Assembly: GCF_030067815.1 (NCBI RefSeq)
Contig: NZ_CP125968.1
Span: 124,001 to 188,000, forward strand
Direction: 5' to 3'
Source: Sporosarcina thermotolerans
GTDB taxonomy: Bacteria; Bacillota; Bacilli; Bacillales_A; Planococcaceae
Length of the DNA: 64,000 nucleotides
Shown here: piece by piece, positions 28,924 to 36,932 of the stretch
How positions within the stretch are numbered: position 1 is the first letter of the stretch
How the letters are laid out: every line of letters begins with the position of its first letter
The notes under the pieces: generated by a model
Told to the model about the DNA's origin: nothing
Seen by the model: the letters and a program-made list of their open reading frames with translations, nothing else
The model's database searches: none
Position numbers and translations under genes: made by a program

Positions 28924-29524
28924 CAACCTATCACTTCGATACAAGTTACAATTGCTTTTTTTAAATTTTCATGTGACCAGCTTGGCACTCTGCCATGTTC
29001 AACCGCGAGTTCATGGGAAGCAGGGATATGAATGAAACCCGCAAGCATATCCGGACGCTGTTCATTCACATAATGCAATTCCCGATACATGACATGGTTG
29101 CATAAATAAGCCCCTGCTGTATTCGAGATTTCCGCAGGCAACCCTTTCCCTTTCATAGCCTCGACCATTTTTCGGATAGGTAGATTCGTGAAATACCCAT
29201 CTGCCCCTCCTTCAACAATCGGTTCATCAACGGGTGCATGTCCACTATTATCCTTCGCACCGTCATTGACATTGATGGCGATCCGCTCAGGTGTTACTTT
29301 AAATCTACCTCCCGATAGGCCAAGCGATAAAACCGCATCCGGTTGTAGTTTTTCAATATGCGAAATAACGAGGTCGCCGGAAACACTGAAATCGACCGGC
29401 AGGATTTCGCTATGAATTTTGTATCCCCAATTTCCATGCCATGCAATTCATCAGCAATCTTTTGGGTTGGGTTAATCGGAAAGTTCAAGAATGGTTCAAA
29501 ACCAGTTAGCAATAATTTCTTCAT
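28923..29524 (-). CDS. pcp: Pyrrolidone-carboxylate peptidase (frameshifted)
   Basis: A cysteine peptidase of about 200 residues that removes N-terminal pyroglutamate (family C15). Seen: LLTGFEPFLNFPINPT, catalytic Cys in NTAGAYLCNHVMY and His in GFIHIP. One base is missing near 29411; repair gives FISEILPVDFSVSGDLVISHIEKLQPDAVLSLGLSGG, which contains the family core before the catalytic Glu region. ATG 29524 was preferred over 29533 on ribosome-site spacing. Divergent from the SDR gene. Confidence 0.92.
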
Positions 29525-29649
29525 TTTCAACATCCCCCTTTACAACATTATAACGGAATCCGAACTATTTTAGGTAGTTGTCTGAAAGTTTATATTGCAC
29601 CTGTCAGGGAATACTCCAATACATTGACTTTTCCAAGGAGGAGTATGAA

Positions 29650-30531
29650 ATGACGAAAGATAAATACGAGAAAAAAGATGAGCAAGTGACGCCTCAAACC
29701 CAAGACCATCAGCCGGGGATTGAAGCAGAAATGGATCCACCACCATTATATGATGATGAAAATTATAAGGGGTCTGGAAAATTAAACGGGAAAAACGCCT
29801 TGATTACAGGTGGCGATAGCGGAATTGGACGCGCCGTTGCAGTCGCCTTCGCAAAAGAAGGCGCGAATGTGGCGATTGCCTATTTAGATGAGGCTGAAGA
29901 TGTTGATGCGAATAAAACTGTTGAACTTATCGAGAAATATGGTGGGAAAGCGAAGAAAATCCGTATAGATATAAGTGAAGAGGAGAATTGCGAGCAGCTG
30001 ATCGACGAAGTAGTGCGGGAGTTCGGCAGTTTGAACATCCTTGTGAACAATGCAGGAAAGCAGTTTCCTCAGGATGACATCTCCCAAATTTTGGGCGATC
30101 AGCTTCGTGAGACATTTGAAACGAACTTCTTCGGTTTGTTCTTTTTGTCAAAGGCTGCGTTGGCGAATATGAAGGAAGGCGATTGCATTATCAATACTTC
30201 TTCCGTTACGGCCTATAACGGTTCCCCAGGATTAATCGATTATTCAGCAACGAAAGGCGCTATTACTACATTCACCAGGTCACTCGCCTTGAATTTGGCC
30301 GATAAAGGCATTCGTGTAAATGCGGTCGCGCCTGGCCCAATTTGGACACCACTTATTCCCGCGACATTTGACGCGAAAAAGGTGGAGCAGCACGGGGCGG
30401 ATACACCGGTAAAACGCCGTGGCCAACCCGCGGAAAATGCGCCTGCTTATGTATTTTTGGCTTCGAACGATTCAAGTTACATGACCGGGCAGACGATTCA
30501 TGTTGACGGTGGAGATTATGTGGGGTCTTAA
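29650..30531 (+). CDS. SDR-family oxidoreductase
   Basis: A 293-residue short-chain dehydrogenase/reductase of the long-tailed YdaD/YhxC-like group. The acidic N-terminal extension (about 45 residues, EAEMDPPPLYDDENYKGSGKL) precedes the Rossmann motif TGGDSGIGRAVAVAFAKEGA. NNAGKQ, the Ser of INTSSV, and YSATKG follow, all catalytic residues present, and VAPGPIWTPL. ATG 29650 with GGAGGAG was chosen; an in-frame upstream codon at 29578 has no site. NADP or NAD use and substrate are not certain; relatives are general-stress proteins in Bacillus. Confidence 0.9.
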   Translation: MTKDKYEKKDEQVTPQTQDHQPGIEAEMDPPPLYDDENYKGSGKLNGKNALITGGDSGIGRAVAVAFAKEGANVAIAYLDEAEDVDANKTVELIEKYGGKAKKIRIDISEEENCEQLIDEVVREFGSLNILVNNAGKQFPQDDISQILGDQLRETFETNFFGLFFLSKAALANMKEGDCIINTSSVTAYNGSPGLIDYSATKGAITTFTRSLALNLADKGIRVNAVAPGPIWTPLIPATFDAKKVEQHGADTPVKRRGQPAENAPAYVFLASNDSSYMTGQTIHVDGGDYVGS

Positions 30532-30564
30532 TTTGTAGGGGTCCGGTGTTTGGGCGCGAGTTGT

Positions 30565-30725
30565 ATTTCTTGAGCACGAGGATGCATTTCTTGAACGCGA
30601 TGCTGCCTTCCATGAGCACGAATCGCTTTTCTTGAGCGTGGAACTGCCTTCTATGAGCACTAATCGCTTTTCTTGAGCGTGATGCTGCCTTCTATGAGCG
30701 CGGGAACACACTTCTTGAGCGTACA
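30565..30725. repeat. Array F: 20-21-bp repeats, core TTCTTGAGCGTGA
   Basis: TTGAGC/ATGAGC/TTGAAC begin at 30570, 30591, 30612, 30632, 30653, 30673, 30694 and 30715, spaced 20-21 bp. The region between the SDR gene and the terminator at 30764 contains nothing else. The core loosely resembles the reverse complement of array G. Confidence 0.85.
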
Positions 30726-30763
30726 ATTTCAAATGGCAACCCACGTACAAATAAAACATCCAA

Positions 30764-30797
30764 AAAATGCCTTCCACGACCAGGTGGAAGGCTTTTG
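30764..30797. terminator. Bidirectional terminator
   Basis: Stem GCCTTCCAC/GTGGAAGGC with flanking A and T runs, downstream of the DUF2089 operon on the minus strand. Confidence 0.8.
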
Positions 30798-30819
30798 ATT
30801 CATATTATTTTATCGTAAC

Positions 30820-31101
30820 TCATAATCTCACAATAACTTCTGTTCCGTCTTTTGCTTTAACGTTTACTAATCCAGTTCCCTTATGATTTCTCATCTCGGA
30901 AACGATGCTTTTGAGTTCATGTTTATCCAATTCTGGAATTGTATATGCTTTCGACTTATCATCCGCATTTTTAGCGATTTGCTCGTTTATCAGTTTCCGT
31001 AGCCTATTAGAGCTAATAATTGATATTCCTAATGATAGGAAAATGTACGGTAGCGGAATGGAAAGTTTGAACTTTTCGGTTTTAACTTTGACTTTCAGCA
31101 T
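30820..31101 (-). CDS. Small membrane-associated hypothetical protein
   Basis: A 93-residue protein starting MLKVKVKTEKFKLSIPLPYIFLSLGI, with one predicted membrane segment and a soluble tail with KAKDGTEVIVRL, which echoes the VKSADGDTVSVFIE end of its upstream neighbour. It begins one base after that gene's stop, so the two are coupled. The tail similarity suggests partial duplication of the same fold. Function is unknown. Confidence 0.65.
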   Translation of the reverse strand: MLKVKVKTEKFKLSIPLPYIFLSLGISIISSNRLRKLINEQIAKNADDKSKAYTIPELDKHELKSIVSEMRNHKGTGLVNVKAKDGTEVIVRL

Positions 31102-31102
31102 A

Positions 31103-31492
31103 TTATTCGATGAACACGGAAACTGTATCGCCATCGGCTGATTTGACGTCGACGATTGGTCCGTCCAATTCATTTTCGATTGCTTCGATGAGTATATCGA
31201 TATCAAGGTCTTTCACGTACTTCTCGGATTGAGGGATATTCCCCGCGATATTGTACCCCGCTTTAAGCATGACTTTGATGAGCTTGATTGGCAAGTTGAC
31301 GGACACATTATCATTATCCGAAGATACTACCCTAATTTTAAGTGTTTTATCTGCATATGCAGTCTTCTTCGATGATAGACTGCTCCCGGATTCCCTATTG
31401 TTCAATACTTCGATTAGCTCGGATGCCTTCGTAGCATCGACTTTCCCCTCTTGCACCATCGTTAACACTTTTTCAATTTCAGTTTTCATCAT
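31103..31492 (-). CDS. SHOCT-like/YvlB N-terminal-type protein
   Basis: A 129-residue cytoplasmic protein. A short helical SHOCT-like N-terminus (KVLTMVQEGKVDATKASELIEVL) is followed by a region resembling the start of YvlB/DUF4097-type envelope stress proteins (LKIRVVSSDNDNVSVNLPIKLIKVMLKAG). Middle gene of a three-gene operon with a DUF2089 regulator upstream. The helical motif is shared with the C-terminus of that regulator (EEALRLLKDE), suggesting interaction. Function is inferred only. Confidence 0.7.
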   Translation of the reverse strand: MMKTEIEKVLTMVQEGKVDATKASELIEVLNNRESGSSLSSKKTAYADKTLKIRVVSSDNDNVSVNLPIKLIKVMLKAGYNIAGNIPQSEKYVKDLDIDILIEAIENELDGPIVDVKSADGDTVSVFIE

Positions 31493-31501
31493 GAATTCCC
31501 C

Positions 31502-31867
31502 CTATTCATCTTTTAAAAGCCGTAATGCTTCTTCTGCGGAGATTTCTCCGCTTTCCAACATAGCAACAACACTTTTCTCATCGACATTGGATTTCTTTTT
31601 CACTTCGTATCCAAGTGAGCTGACGACGTCATTCAGTTTACCCCGTACGGTTGGATAGGAAATTCCCAATTCCTTTTCAACCTCTTTGATATTTCCCCTA
31701 CATGCCAAAAACACTTCAACGAAATGGAGTTGTTTGCCCGATAAGGCAGCTAGTTTTGTTAATTCGAACTCATTTTCAATGGTTGTATGGCATTTTGAAC
31801 AATGCAGCCTGGTGACTTTCAATGTTTCGTCGCACACAGGGCAATGGCTAATTATGGGGTATGACAT
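31502..31867 (-). CDS. DUF2089 family putative regulator
   Basis: A 121-residue protein: an N-terminal zinc ribbon (CPVCDETLKVTRLHCSKC), a helix-turn-helix-like core (LAALSGKQLHFVEVFLACRGNIKEVEKELGISYPTVRGKLNDV, similar to sigma-factor region 4), and a SHOCT-like C-terminal helix. Start ATG 31867 after GAGAGGTGA. Heads the operon 31867 to 30820 and is probably a transcription regulator of it. Confidence 0.82.
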   Translation of the reverse strand: MSYPIISHCPVCDETLKVTRLHCSKCHTTIENEFELTKLAALSGKQLHFVEVFLACRGNIKEVEKELGISYPTVRGKLNDVVSSLGYEVKKKSNVDEKSVVAMLESGEISAEEALRLLKDE

Positions 31868-32009
31868 AACCGGTATCACCTCTCCCCTTTCAATTAATAC
31901 CATCATATGTTAGTTCTCAATTAAAATCAACCAAAAACTTAAATATATTAACTTCCGCATTAAAATAATTAATTTCATGTTTGTTAATAGCTATAGATTT
32001 TAATTTCAA

Positions 32010-32050
32010 AATAAAAAGTGGCAAAGCCTACCGTAGACTTTGCCACTTTT
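32010..32050 (-). terminator. Terminator of the serpin gene
   Basis: Stem AAAGTGGCAAAG/CTTTGCCACTTT followed on the minus strand by a TTTATTTTG tail. Confidence 0.85.
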
Positions 32051-32056
32051 AACTAC

Positions 32057-33300
32057 TTATTTTACTGTCGGATTGGAAATTGAACCCATGAACAGTATGG
32101 CCCCTGTTTCATCATCGGTAATCGCAATGAAAAACGGGCGGTTCACTTCCATGATGAAAGGATCGTCAGGAGGAGCAGATGTGACTCCTACTTCGACACC
32201 AGTTACAGCTGCCGCTTCTGTTCCTTCTTCATTCACATCAATATATGTTTTTTGTTTGACTCTGTTAATGAGAAGAGATTCGTCCCCTTCGATCATCTTG
32301 CTGAAATTAGCACCTTCCTTAAAAGCGCTCTTCATGCCAAGGGCTTTCAAAGCTTCATTCAGCTCCGTTTCATAGGCAAGTTTGAATTTCGGGAGAAGGA
32401 TTGTTCCACGCGTGTTTTTTTCATTCCTGATTGGATTTTCTCCCAACTCTCGGCAGATAGATCGCTTTCAAATTTTTTCAAGTCATTTGGAAGAACAATC
32501 GTCATGCTCATTCCACCGTCTGCGTAAGGAAGTTTAATCGCCTGGTAATCACTATTCGCCATGTAGGATAGTTTTTCTTGAAGCGACATGAACGGTGCGT
32601 TAATTTTATTCCCATCCGCAAGATGGAACGTCCGATTTTCGGTTAATCTTTTATCGAATGGGTATTGCCAGTCCCCTTTGAAATAAATTGCATTCAGTAG
32701 CATGGCGACTAAGTTTTCATCCAAATTGCCTTCAACCATTTTGTCGATTTTGCCATTCGTTGCTTCCTTCACCCAGTTATTAATGCGTTTTGGTGAGTCA
32801 TCGCTCGCGATATCGATTTCCTGGATTTCAGCATTGAAGTAATCCTTCGCTCGTTTGGCAAAGTCATCTTGGAAACGGTAGTCTTCATTGAGCCAAATGG
32901 AATTAGCGACTTGTAGCTGAATGCCATCGGTAGCTTTATTCAACATAGTCATTAGGGATGCATTTGCTTTATTTAATTCTGTCGCATCCATCTCTGGTAT
33001 TTGCAAGGCTATCGCGATTTCTTCCTTTGTTACACCGTCCGCTCCGTTATAAACAAGCGCCAGTGCCATTAACAGACTCGTTGGTGAGATGAATAGATTT
33101 CCGTCATCATCCTTTTCAACTTCATCCAATAAGTTAAATCCAAGCTCATTATTCGGGGTGATAATCTTTTCATAGTCCTGTTCACCGAATTCCACGTCTT
33201 TGGAAATTTGCAGACTGTTATGGTTTGAATCAGTACCGCAACCCGATAAAGGTATTAATAGGCTCATGCCGACTAACGATGTAGCGATTTTCTTTTTCAC
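32057..33300 (-). CDS. Serpin-family lipoprotein (frameshifted)
   Basis: A serine-protease-inhibitor-fold protein of about 414 residues with a lipoprotein signal (KKKIATSLVGMSLLIPLSGC; Cys near 21). Serpin landmarks: FISPTSLLMALALVYNGA, NSIWLN, LLNAIYFKGDWQYPF, and the hinge DVNEEGTEAAAVTG typical of inhibitory serpins. RPFFIAITDDETGAILFMG closes the fold. The reactive loop is roughly VEVGVTSAPPDDP. One G is missing near 32407; repair gives KTRVGTILLPKFKL. Start GTG 33300 with a GGTGG site. It probably protects the cell surface from proteases; the target is unknown. Confidence 0.9.
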
Positions 33301-33432
33301 TTCAACCACCATCCTTTGTTCATTAGACCGAATTTGATTGGGTAAAGTTACATTTCCCATCTCAGAATGACGCAAACATGATGTTCCCGTGCTATAATCA
33401 TAATAATAAGAATTGTAAGCCGAGGTGATTAT

Positions 33433-34008
33433 ATGGTATTGCCAAAAGGAAAAAAAACATATTCCTATGCAGATTATTTGGAGTGGGACAATGATTTCAA
33501 TTCAGAAGCACTAAATGGTGAAATAATTAGTATGTCACCTTCTCCCACCCCAAAACATCAAGATATCGTCGGCGAATTGACTGCAGAGTTCAAGATGTTT
33601 TTACGGGGCAAGAAGTGCATGGCTTTTTTGGCACCGATGGATGTTTGCTTGTTTGCCGATAAGAATACAAAAGCAGATGCTATTTTGGATTGGGTCCAAC
33701 CTGATTTACTCATAGTTTGCGATCCCCATAAAATCGGCGATAAAAACATCTACGGCGCACCCGACCTAATTGTAGAAGTGTTATCACCATCAACCGCAAG
33801 AAACGATCGCTTAATCAAATATAATAGTTACGAAAAAGCCGGGGTTAAAGAGTATTGGATTGTCGACCCGTATAATATGACAGTCGAGATTTATTCACTT
33901 CAGGGAGCTTCATTTGTGCAGGCGGGAATCCTTGCGAAAGATGATTTGCTGACCGCTGGGATTTTCCCCGAATTAGAAATTGACTTAAAAAACATATTTA
34001 AGGAGTAA
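33433..34008 (+). CDS. Uma2-family (DUF820) putative nuclease
   Basis: A 191-residue protein of the PD-(D/E)XK-like Uma2 family. YSYADYLEWDNDFNSEALNGEIISMSPSPTPKHQ is the family start. The likely active-site residues are Asp in WVQPDLLIVC, Glu in LIVEVLSPSTARND and the following Lys in RLIKYNSYEKAGVKEYWIVDP. These genes are abundant in cyanobacteria, less so in Bacillales; role unknown. Start ATG after CCGAGGTGA. No toxin-antitoxin partner is adjacent. Confidence 0.85.
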   Translation: MVLPKGKKTYSYADYLEWDNDFNSEALNGEIISMSPSPTPKHQDIVGELTAEFKMFLRGKKCMAFLAPMDVCLFADKNTKADAILDWVQPDLLIVCDPHKIGDKNIYGAPDLIVEVLSPSTARNDRLIKYNSYEKAGVKEYWIVDPYNMTVEIYSLQGASFVQAGILAKDDLLTAGIFPELEIDLKNIFKE

Positions 34009-34013
34009 AGTGC

Positions 34014-34040
34014 CGAAGGATTAACCCTTTGGCGCTTTTT
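34014..34040 (+). terminator. Terminator after the Uma2 gene
   Basis: Stem AGTGCCGAAGG/CCTTTGGCGCT with a short loop and T run. Confidence 0.7.
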
Positions 34041-34064
34041 TCCATCGGGGAGAAATTGTGTAAA

Positions 34065-34160
34065 AGTTTTGCTCGAGTTAGCGTGCGTTTTGCTCGAGTT
34101 CGGATTGTTTTTGCTCAAGTTTGTGCATCTTTTGCTCGAGTTTCCCCTACTTATGCTTAT
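34065..34160. repeat. Array G: 21-bp repeats, core TTTTGCTCGAGTT
   Basis: GCTCGAG/GCTCAAG begins at 34071, 34092, 34113 and 34134, with a weaker GCTTATC at 34155; exact 21-bp period. It lies between convergent Uma2 and acyl-CoA dehydrogenase genes. Confidence 0.8.
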
Positions 34161-34195
34161 CTTGTCACCTTCGCCCTACCCTCCGACCATAAGAA

Positions 34196-34226
34196 AAACG
34201 CCAAGAGCTCGCAGACTCTTGGCATT
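34196..34226 (-). terminator. Terminator of the acyl-CoA dehydrogenase gene
   Basis: Stem CCAAGAG/CTCTTGG followed by CGTTTTTCTT on the minus strand. Confidence 0.8.
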
Positions 34227-34240
34227 AACCGACATGTCAT

Positions 34241-35431
34241 TCATTCAAACGGCCATTCCGGCAGCATATGACTTAACTTTTTATCTTCCCGGTAGCCCAA
34301 TACGTACTCCGCCTGCATGATCGTATGGATTTCGCGGGTTCCTTCATAAATGACCGGCGCTTTCGAGTTTCGGAGGAATCGGGCGACTGGATATTCGTCC
34401 GAATAGCCGTAAGCTCCGTGAATTTGGAATGCATCGTCTGCAGCTTTATTCGCAAAATCGCATGCCTGCCATTTGGCAAGGGATGTTTCGCGTGTGTTGC
34501 GCAGTCCTTTATTCTTCAATTCACCTGCACGGTAAACGAGGAGGCGGCTCATTTGATAGCCCGCTTCCATATTGGCAATCATTTGTTGGACAAGCTGATG
34601 CTTACCGATCGGTTTCCCGAATGTTTCGCGCTCATGGCAATACTTCACGCTTTCCTCAAGGCAACCCATGATTAAGCCGACCGCTCCTGCTGCGACTGTG
34701 AAACGCCCATTATCAAGCGCGGACATCGCAATCTTGAATCCTTCACCCTCTTGACCTAATAGGTTCGAGGCAGGAATGCGCATGTCTTCGAAGAATAATT
34801 CTCCCGTATTGCCCGCCCTGATGCCGTACTTTCCTTTAATCGCTTTCGATGAAAAACCCGGTGTCGTGCGCTCGACGATGAAGGCACTGATGCCGTGGTG
34901 TTTCTTCGATTTATCGGTATAGGCGAAAACAAGGAAATGATCCGCCACATCGCAAAGCGAGATCCATGTTTTCTGCCCATTGATGACGTATTCGTCCCCA
35001 TCGCGCACGGCTGTCGTCGCCATAGCTGCAACGTCTGAGCCAGCTCCTGGTTCTGTCAGTCCGAATGCACCGATTTTTTCACCCTTTGCTTGTGGAACTA
35101 AATATTTTTGCTTCTGTTCTTCTGTTCCCCATTGCATGAGCGTCATTGAGTTTAGACCGATATGGACGGAAACAGCTGTCCGGAATGCCGTATCCCCGCG
35201 TTCGAGTTCTTCGCAAAGGATGGCGAGTGAGTTATAATCCATTCCACTGCCGCTGTATTTTTCAGGGATGCAAACACCCATGAATCCCAGGCCGGCTAAC
35301 TTTTTCCAAATGGCTTGGTCGAATCCACCTTCCGCGTCCCATCTTTGAATATGTGGCATGATTTCATCGTCTACAAATTGACGGGCTGTCTTTCGTAACA
35401 TCTTTTGCTCTTCAGTAAAACTAAAATCCAT
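34241..35431 (-). CDS. Acyl-CoA dehydrogenase
   Basis: A 396-residue FAD enzyme of beta-oxidation or branched-chain amino-acid breakdown. Domains: N-terminal helical (MDFSFTEEQKMLRKTARQFV), middle beta (FGLTEPGAGSDVAAM, KTWISL), C-terminal helical with FGKPIGKHQLVQQMIANM. The catalytic Glu is in APVIYEGTREIHTIM. Substrate chain length cannot be told. ATG 35431 follows AGGGG by 9 bp. Single gene with its own terminator; a dispersed repeat lies upstream. Electron acceptor genes (etf) are not in the window. Confidence 0.92.
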   Translation of the reverse strand: MDFSFTEEQKMLRKTARQFVDDEIMPHIQRWDAEGGFDQAIWKKLAGLGFMGVCIPEKYSGSGMDYNSLAILCEELERGDTAFRTAVSVHIGLNSMTLMQWGTEEQKQKYLVPQAKGEKIGAFGLTEPGAGSDVAAMATTAVRDGDEYVINGQKTWISLCDVADHFLVFAYTDKSKKHHGISAFIVERTTPGFSSKAIKGKYGIRAGNTGELFFEDMRIPASNLLGQEGEGFKIAMSALDNGRFTVAAGAVGLIMGCLEESVKYCHERETFGKPIGKHQLVQQMIANMEAGYQMSRLLVYRAGELKNKGLRNTRETSLAKWQACDFANKAADDAFQIHGAYGYSDEYPVARFLRNSKAPVIYEGTREIHTIMQAEYVLGYREDKKLSHMLPEWPFE

Positions 35432-35476
35432 CCTCTCCCACCCCTTACCCTGTATTATAATTTCCATGATTACCCG

Positions 35477-35592
35477 GATTTCCGCTTCAGGCGGACGCTT
35501 TCCGCGGGCATGGCTTCAGCCTCCTCGTCGCTACGCTCCTGCGGGGTCTTCAGCTCATGCTATTCCCGCAGGAGTCGCCGCCTTATGCTACA
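35477..35592. repeat. Bacillaceae-type dispersed palindromic repeat
   Basis: GC-rich block with GGACGCTTTCCGCGGGC, CTCCTCGTCGCT and TCCCGCAGGAGTCGCCGCC, the style of a roughly 100-bp repeat found in many copies in Bacillaceae genomes (recalled, not searched). Internal arms CTCCTGCGGG/CCCGCAGGAG form a stem around TTCAGCTCATGCT. Non-coding, between the lysine and acyl-CoA dehydrogenase genes. Confidence 0.7.
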
Positions 35593-35634
35593 ATCCTAAA
35601 GCATTGCAGGACTACTAAGTTTTTTTATATATGA

Positions 35635-36791
35635 TTAAACATGCGTTTTGACAGTCTCTTCGATAACGACTCCGCGGTTTTTCATTTCCTCGATGTATTG
35701 CTCGCCCGGTACAATATTCTCCGGTGGATGAACGCCGCGTTTTGTGATTGTTCCATTGCCTATCATTTGTGCGACGATTGAGATTGTATTTGCTGTTGCG
35801 CGGGCCATTGCGGTTTCATTAACAGACAAATCCTTTTCCGTCACCAAATTATATTCATATGTCGCTGGAATGCCACGCGCTTCGCCGCTGACAATTACTC
35901 GAAGGAGGACTGCATCTGATTTGTCGCCCAACCGTAATTGCGGGGAAAGCTGTTCACGCATTACATCACGGACTTTCACTTTTCTATCGCCAATCGTCAC
36001 TTCGGTGTCGCGCGACAACAGTCCAAGGTCGACAAGCAATTTGAACTTTTCGGCATGGCCTTTGTAACGGATTGTCTTATATTCTAACGTTTGCACATTA
36101 GGGAATGTCTTCGTTAATGTCGATGTTCCACCGGAAGTATGGAATGCCTCCAATTCACCAAATCCATCGAAATAGATTGGTTCCACTTCGGATAATGATG
36201 GAACCTCAACTAATTTTCCGTTGCGGATGACATGGGATGGATCTGTGTAGTGATCGAAAACGCCTTCGAGTGAAAATACAACATTATAATTCAACGGAGG
36301 CTCCGGCTTCACGGGGATTCCACCGACATAAAGCTTGATGGTATCGACTTTTTCTAATTTTTCGGCACCGTATCCGCAAGAATGTTAATCATACCGGGGG
36401 CTACCCCGAGGTCTGGAATGATTGTGACTCCTTTTGACGCGGCTTTATCTGCAAGTTCCAATACGGCATCCGTCGCACCACCAATATGTCCGCCGAGATC
36501 GATGGAATGGACGCCGATGTCAACGGCAATCCGCGCAACTTTTTCATTGAATGTATAGAAAAGTGCATTGATGACGACGTCCCCAAGAGCCATCACTTCC
36601 TGCAATTGGAGATCATTCGTCGCATCAAGTTGCAAAAGATCCAATTTATCGGACATGAGCTGTTCCGCAAAATCTTCCGCCGGTCTTAAGTTCAAGTCAG
36701 CCAAATATACTTTCGTCACATCGTCACTTTTCACAAGGTCGCGTACTGCCTCTTTCCCCATCAACCCCGCTCCCAATACGACCACTTTCAT
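35635..36791 (-). CDS. L-lysine 6-dehydrogenase-like, saccharopine dehydrogenase family (frameshifted)
   Basis: About 385 residues. Rossmann start [20 protein letters not shown]; then [29 protein letters not shown] and [31 protein letters not shown]. These closely recall the lysine epsilon-dehydrogenase of Geobacillus, which oxidises L-lysine to allysine (aminoadipate semialdehyde) with NAD. A base is missing near 36368; repair gives [17 protein letters not shown]. It lies downstream of an aldehyde dehydrogenase that would take the next step. Identity is strong by recalled similarity; activity is inferred. Confidence 0.87.
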
Positions 36792-36831
36792 ATGAACATC
36801 TCCTTATCCCGAAATTATATTATCCCGCATT

Positions 36832-36870
36832 AACTGGCTGTAATGCCCCCTTTTGGGGAAACAGCCAGTA
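36832..36870. other. Perfect hairpin upstream of the lysine dehydrogenase
   Basis: ACTGGCTGT/ACAGCCAGT with an inner CCCC/GGGG stem and no T tail, 40 bp upstream of the ATG. Could be an operator, mRNA-stability stem or attenuation partner. Confidence 0.5.
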
Positions 36871-36888
36871 AATGCCCGATTGGTTCAA

Positions 36889-36924
36889 CTAACAATCAGT
36901 GGGGAAAAGCGTCCACTGATTGAA
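36889..36924 (-). terminator. Terminator-like hairpin after the aldehyde dehydrogenase
   Basis: Minus-strand stem CAATCAGTGG/CCACTGATTG followed by TTAGTTG, a weak T tail, so partial read-through to the lysine dehydrogenase is possible. Confidence 0.6.
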
Positions 36925-36932
36925 GTTTCACT

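Noticed and set aside
28504..29035. Overlapping plus-strand ORFs with WTRKNGP and EFSFTPR repeats
   Set aside because: Shadows of arrays D and E without ribosome sites.
36832..36924. Lysine riboswitch near the lysine dehydrogenase
   Set aside because: Only two simple stems are present; no multi-helix core or conserved junction was seen.
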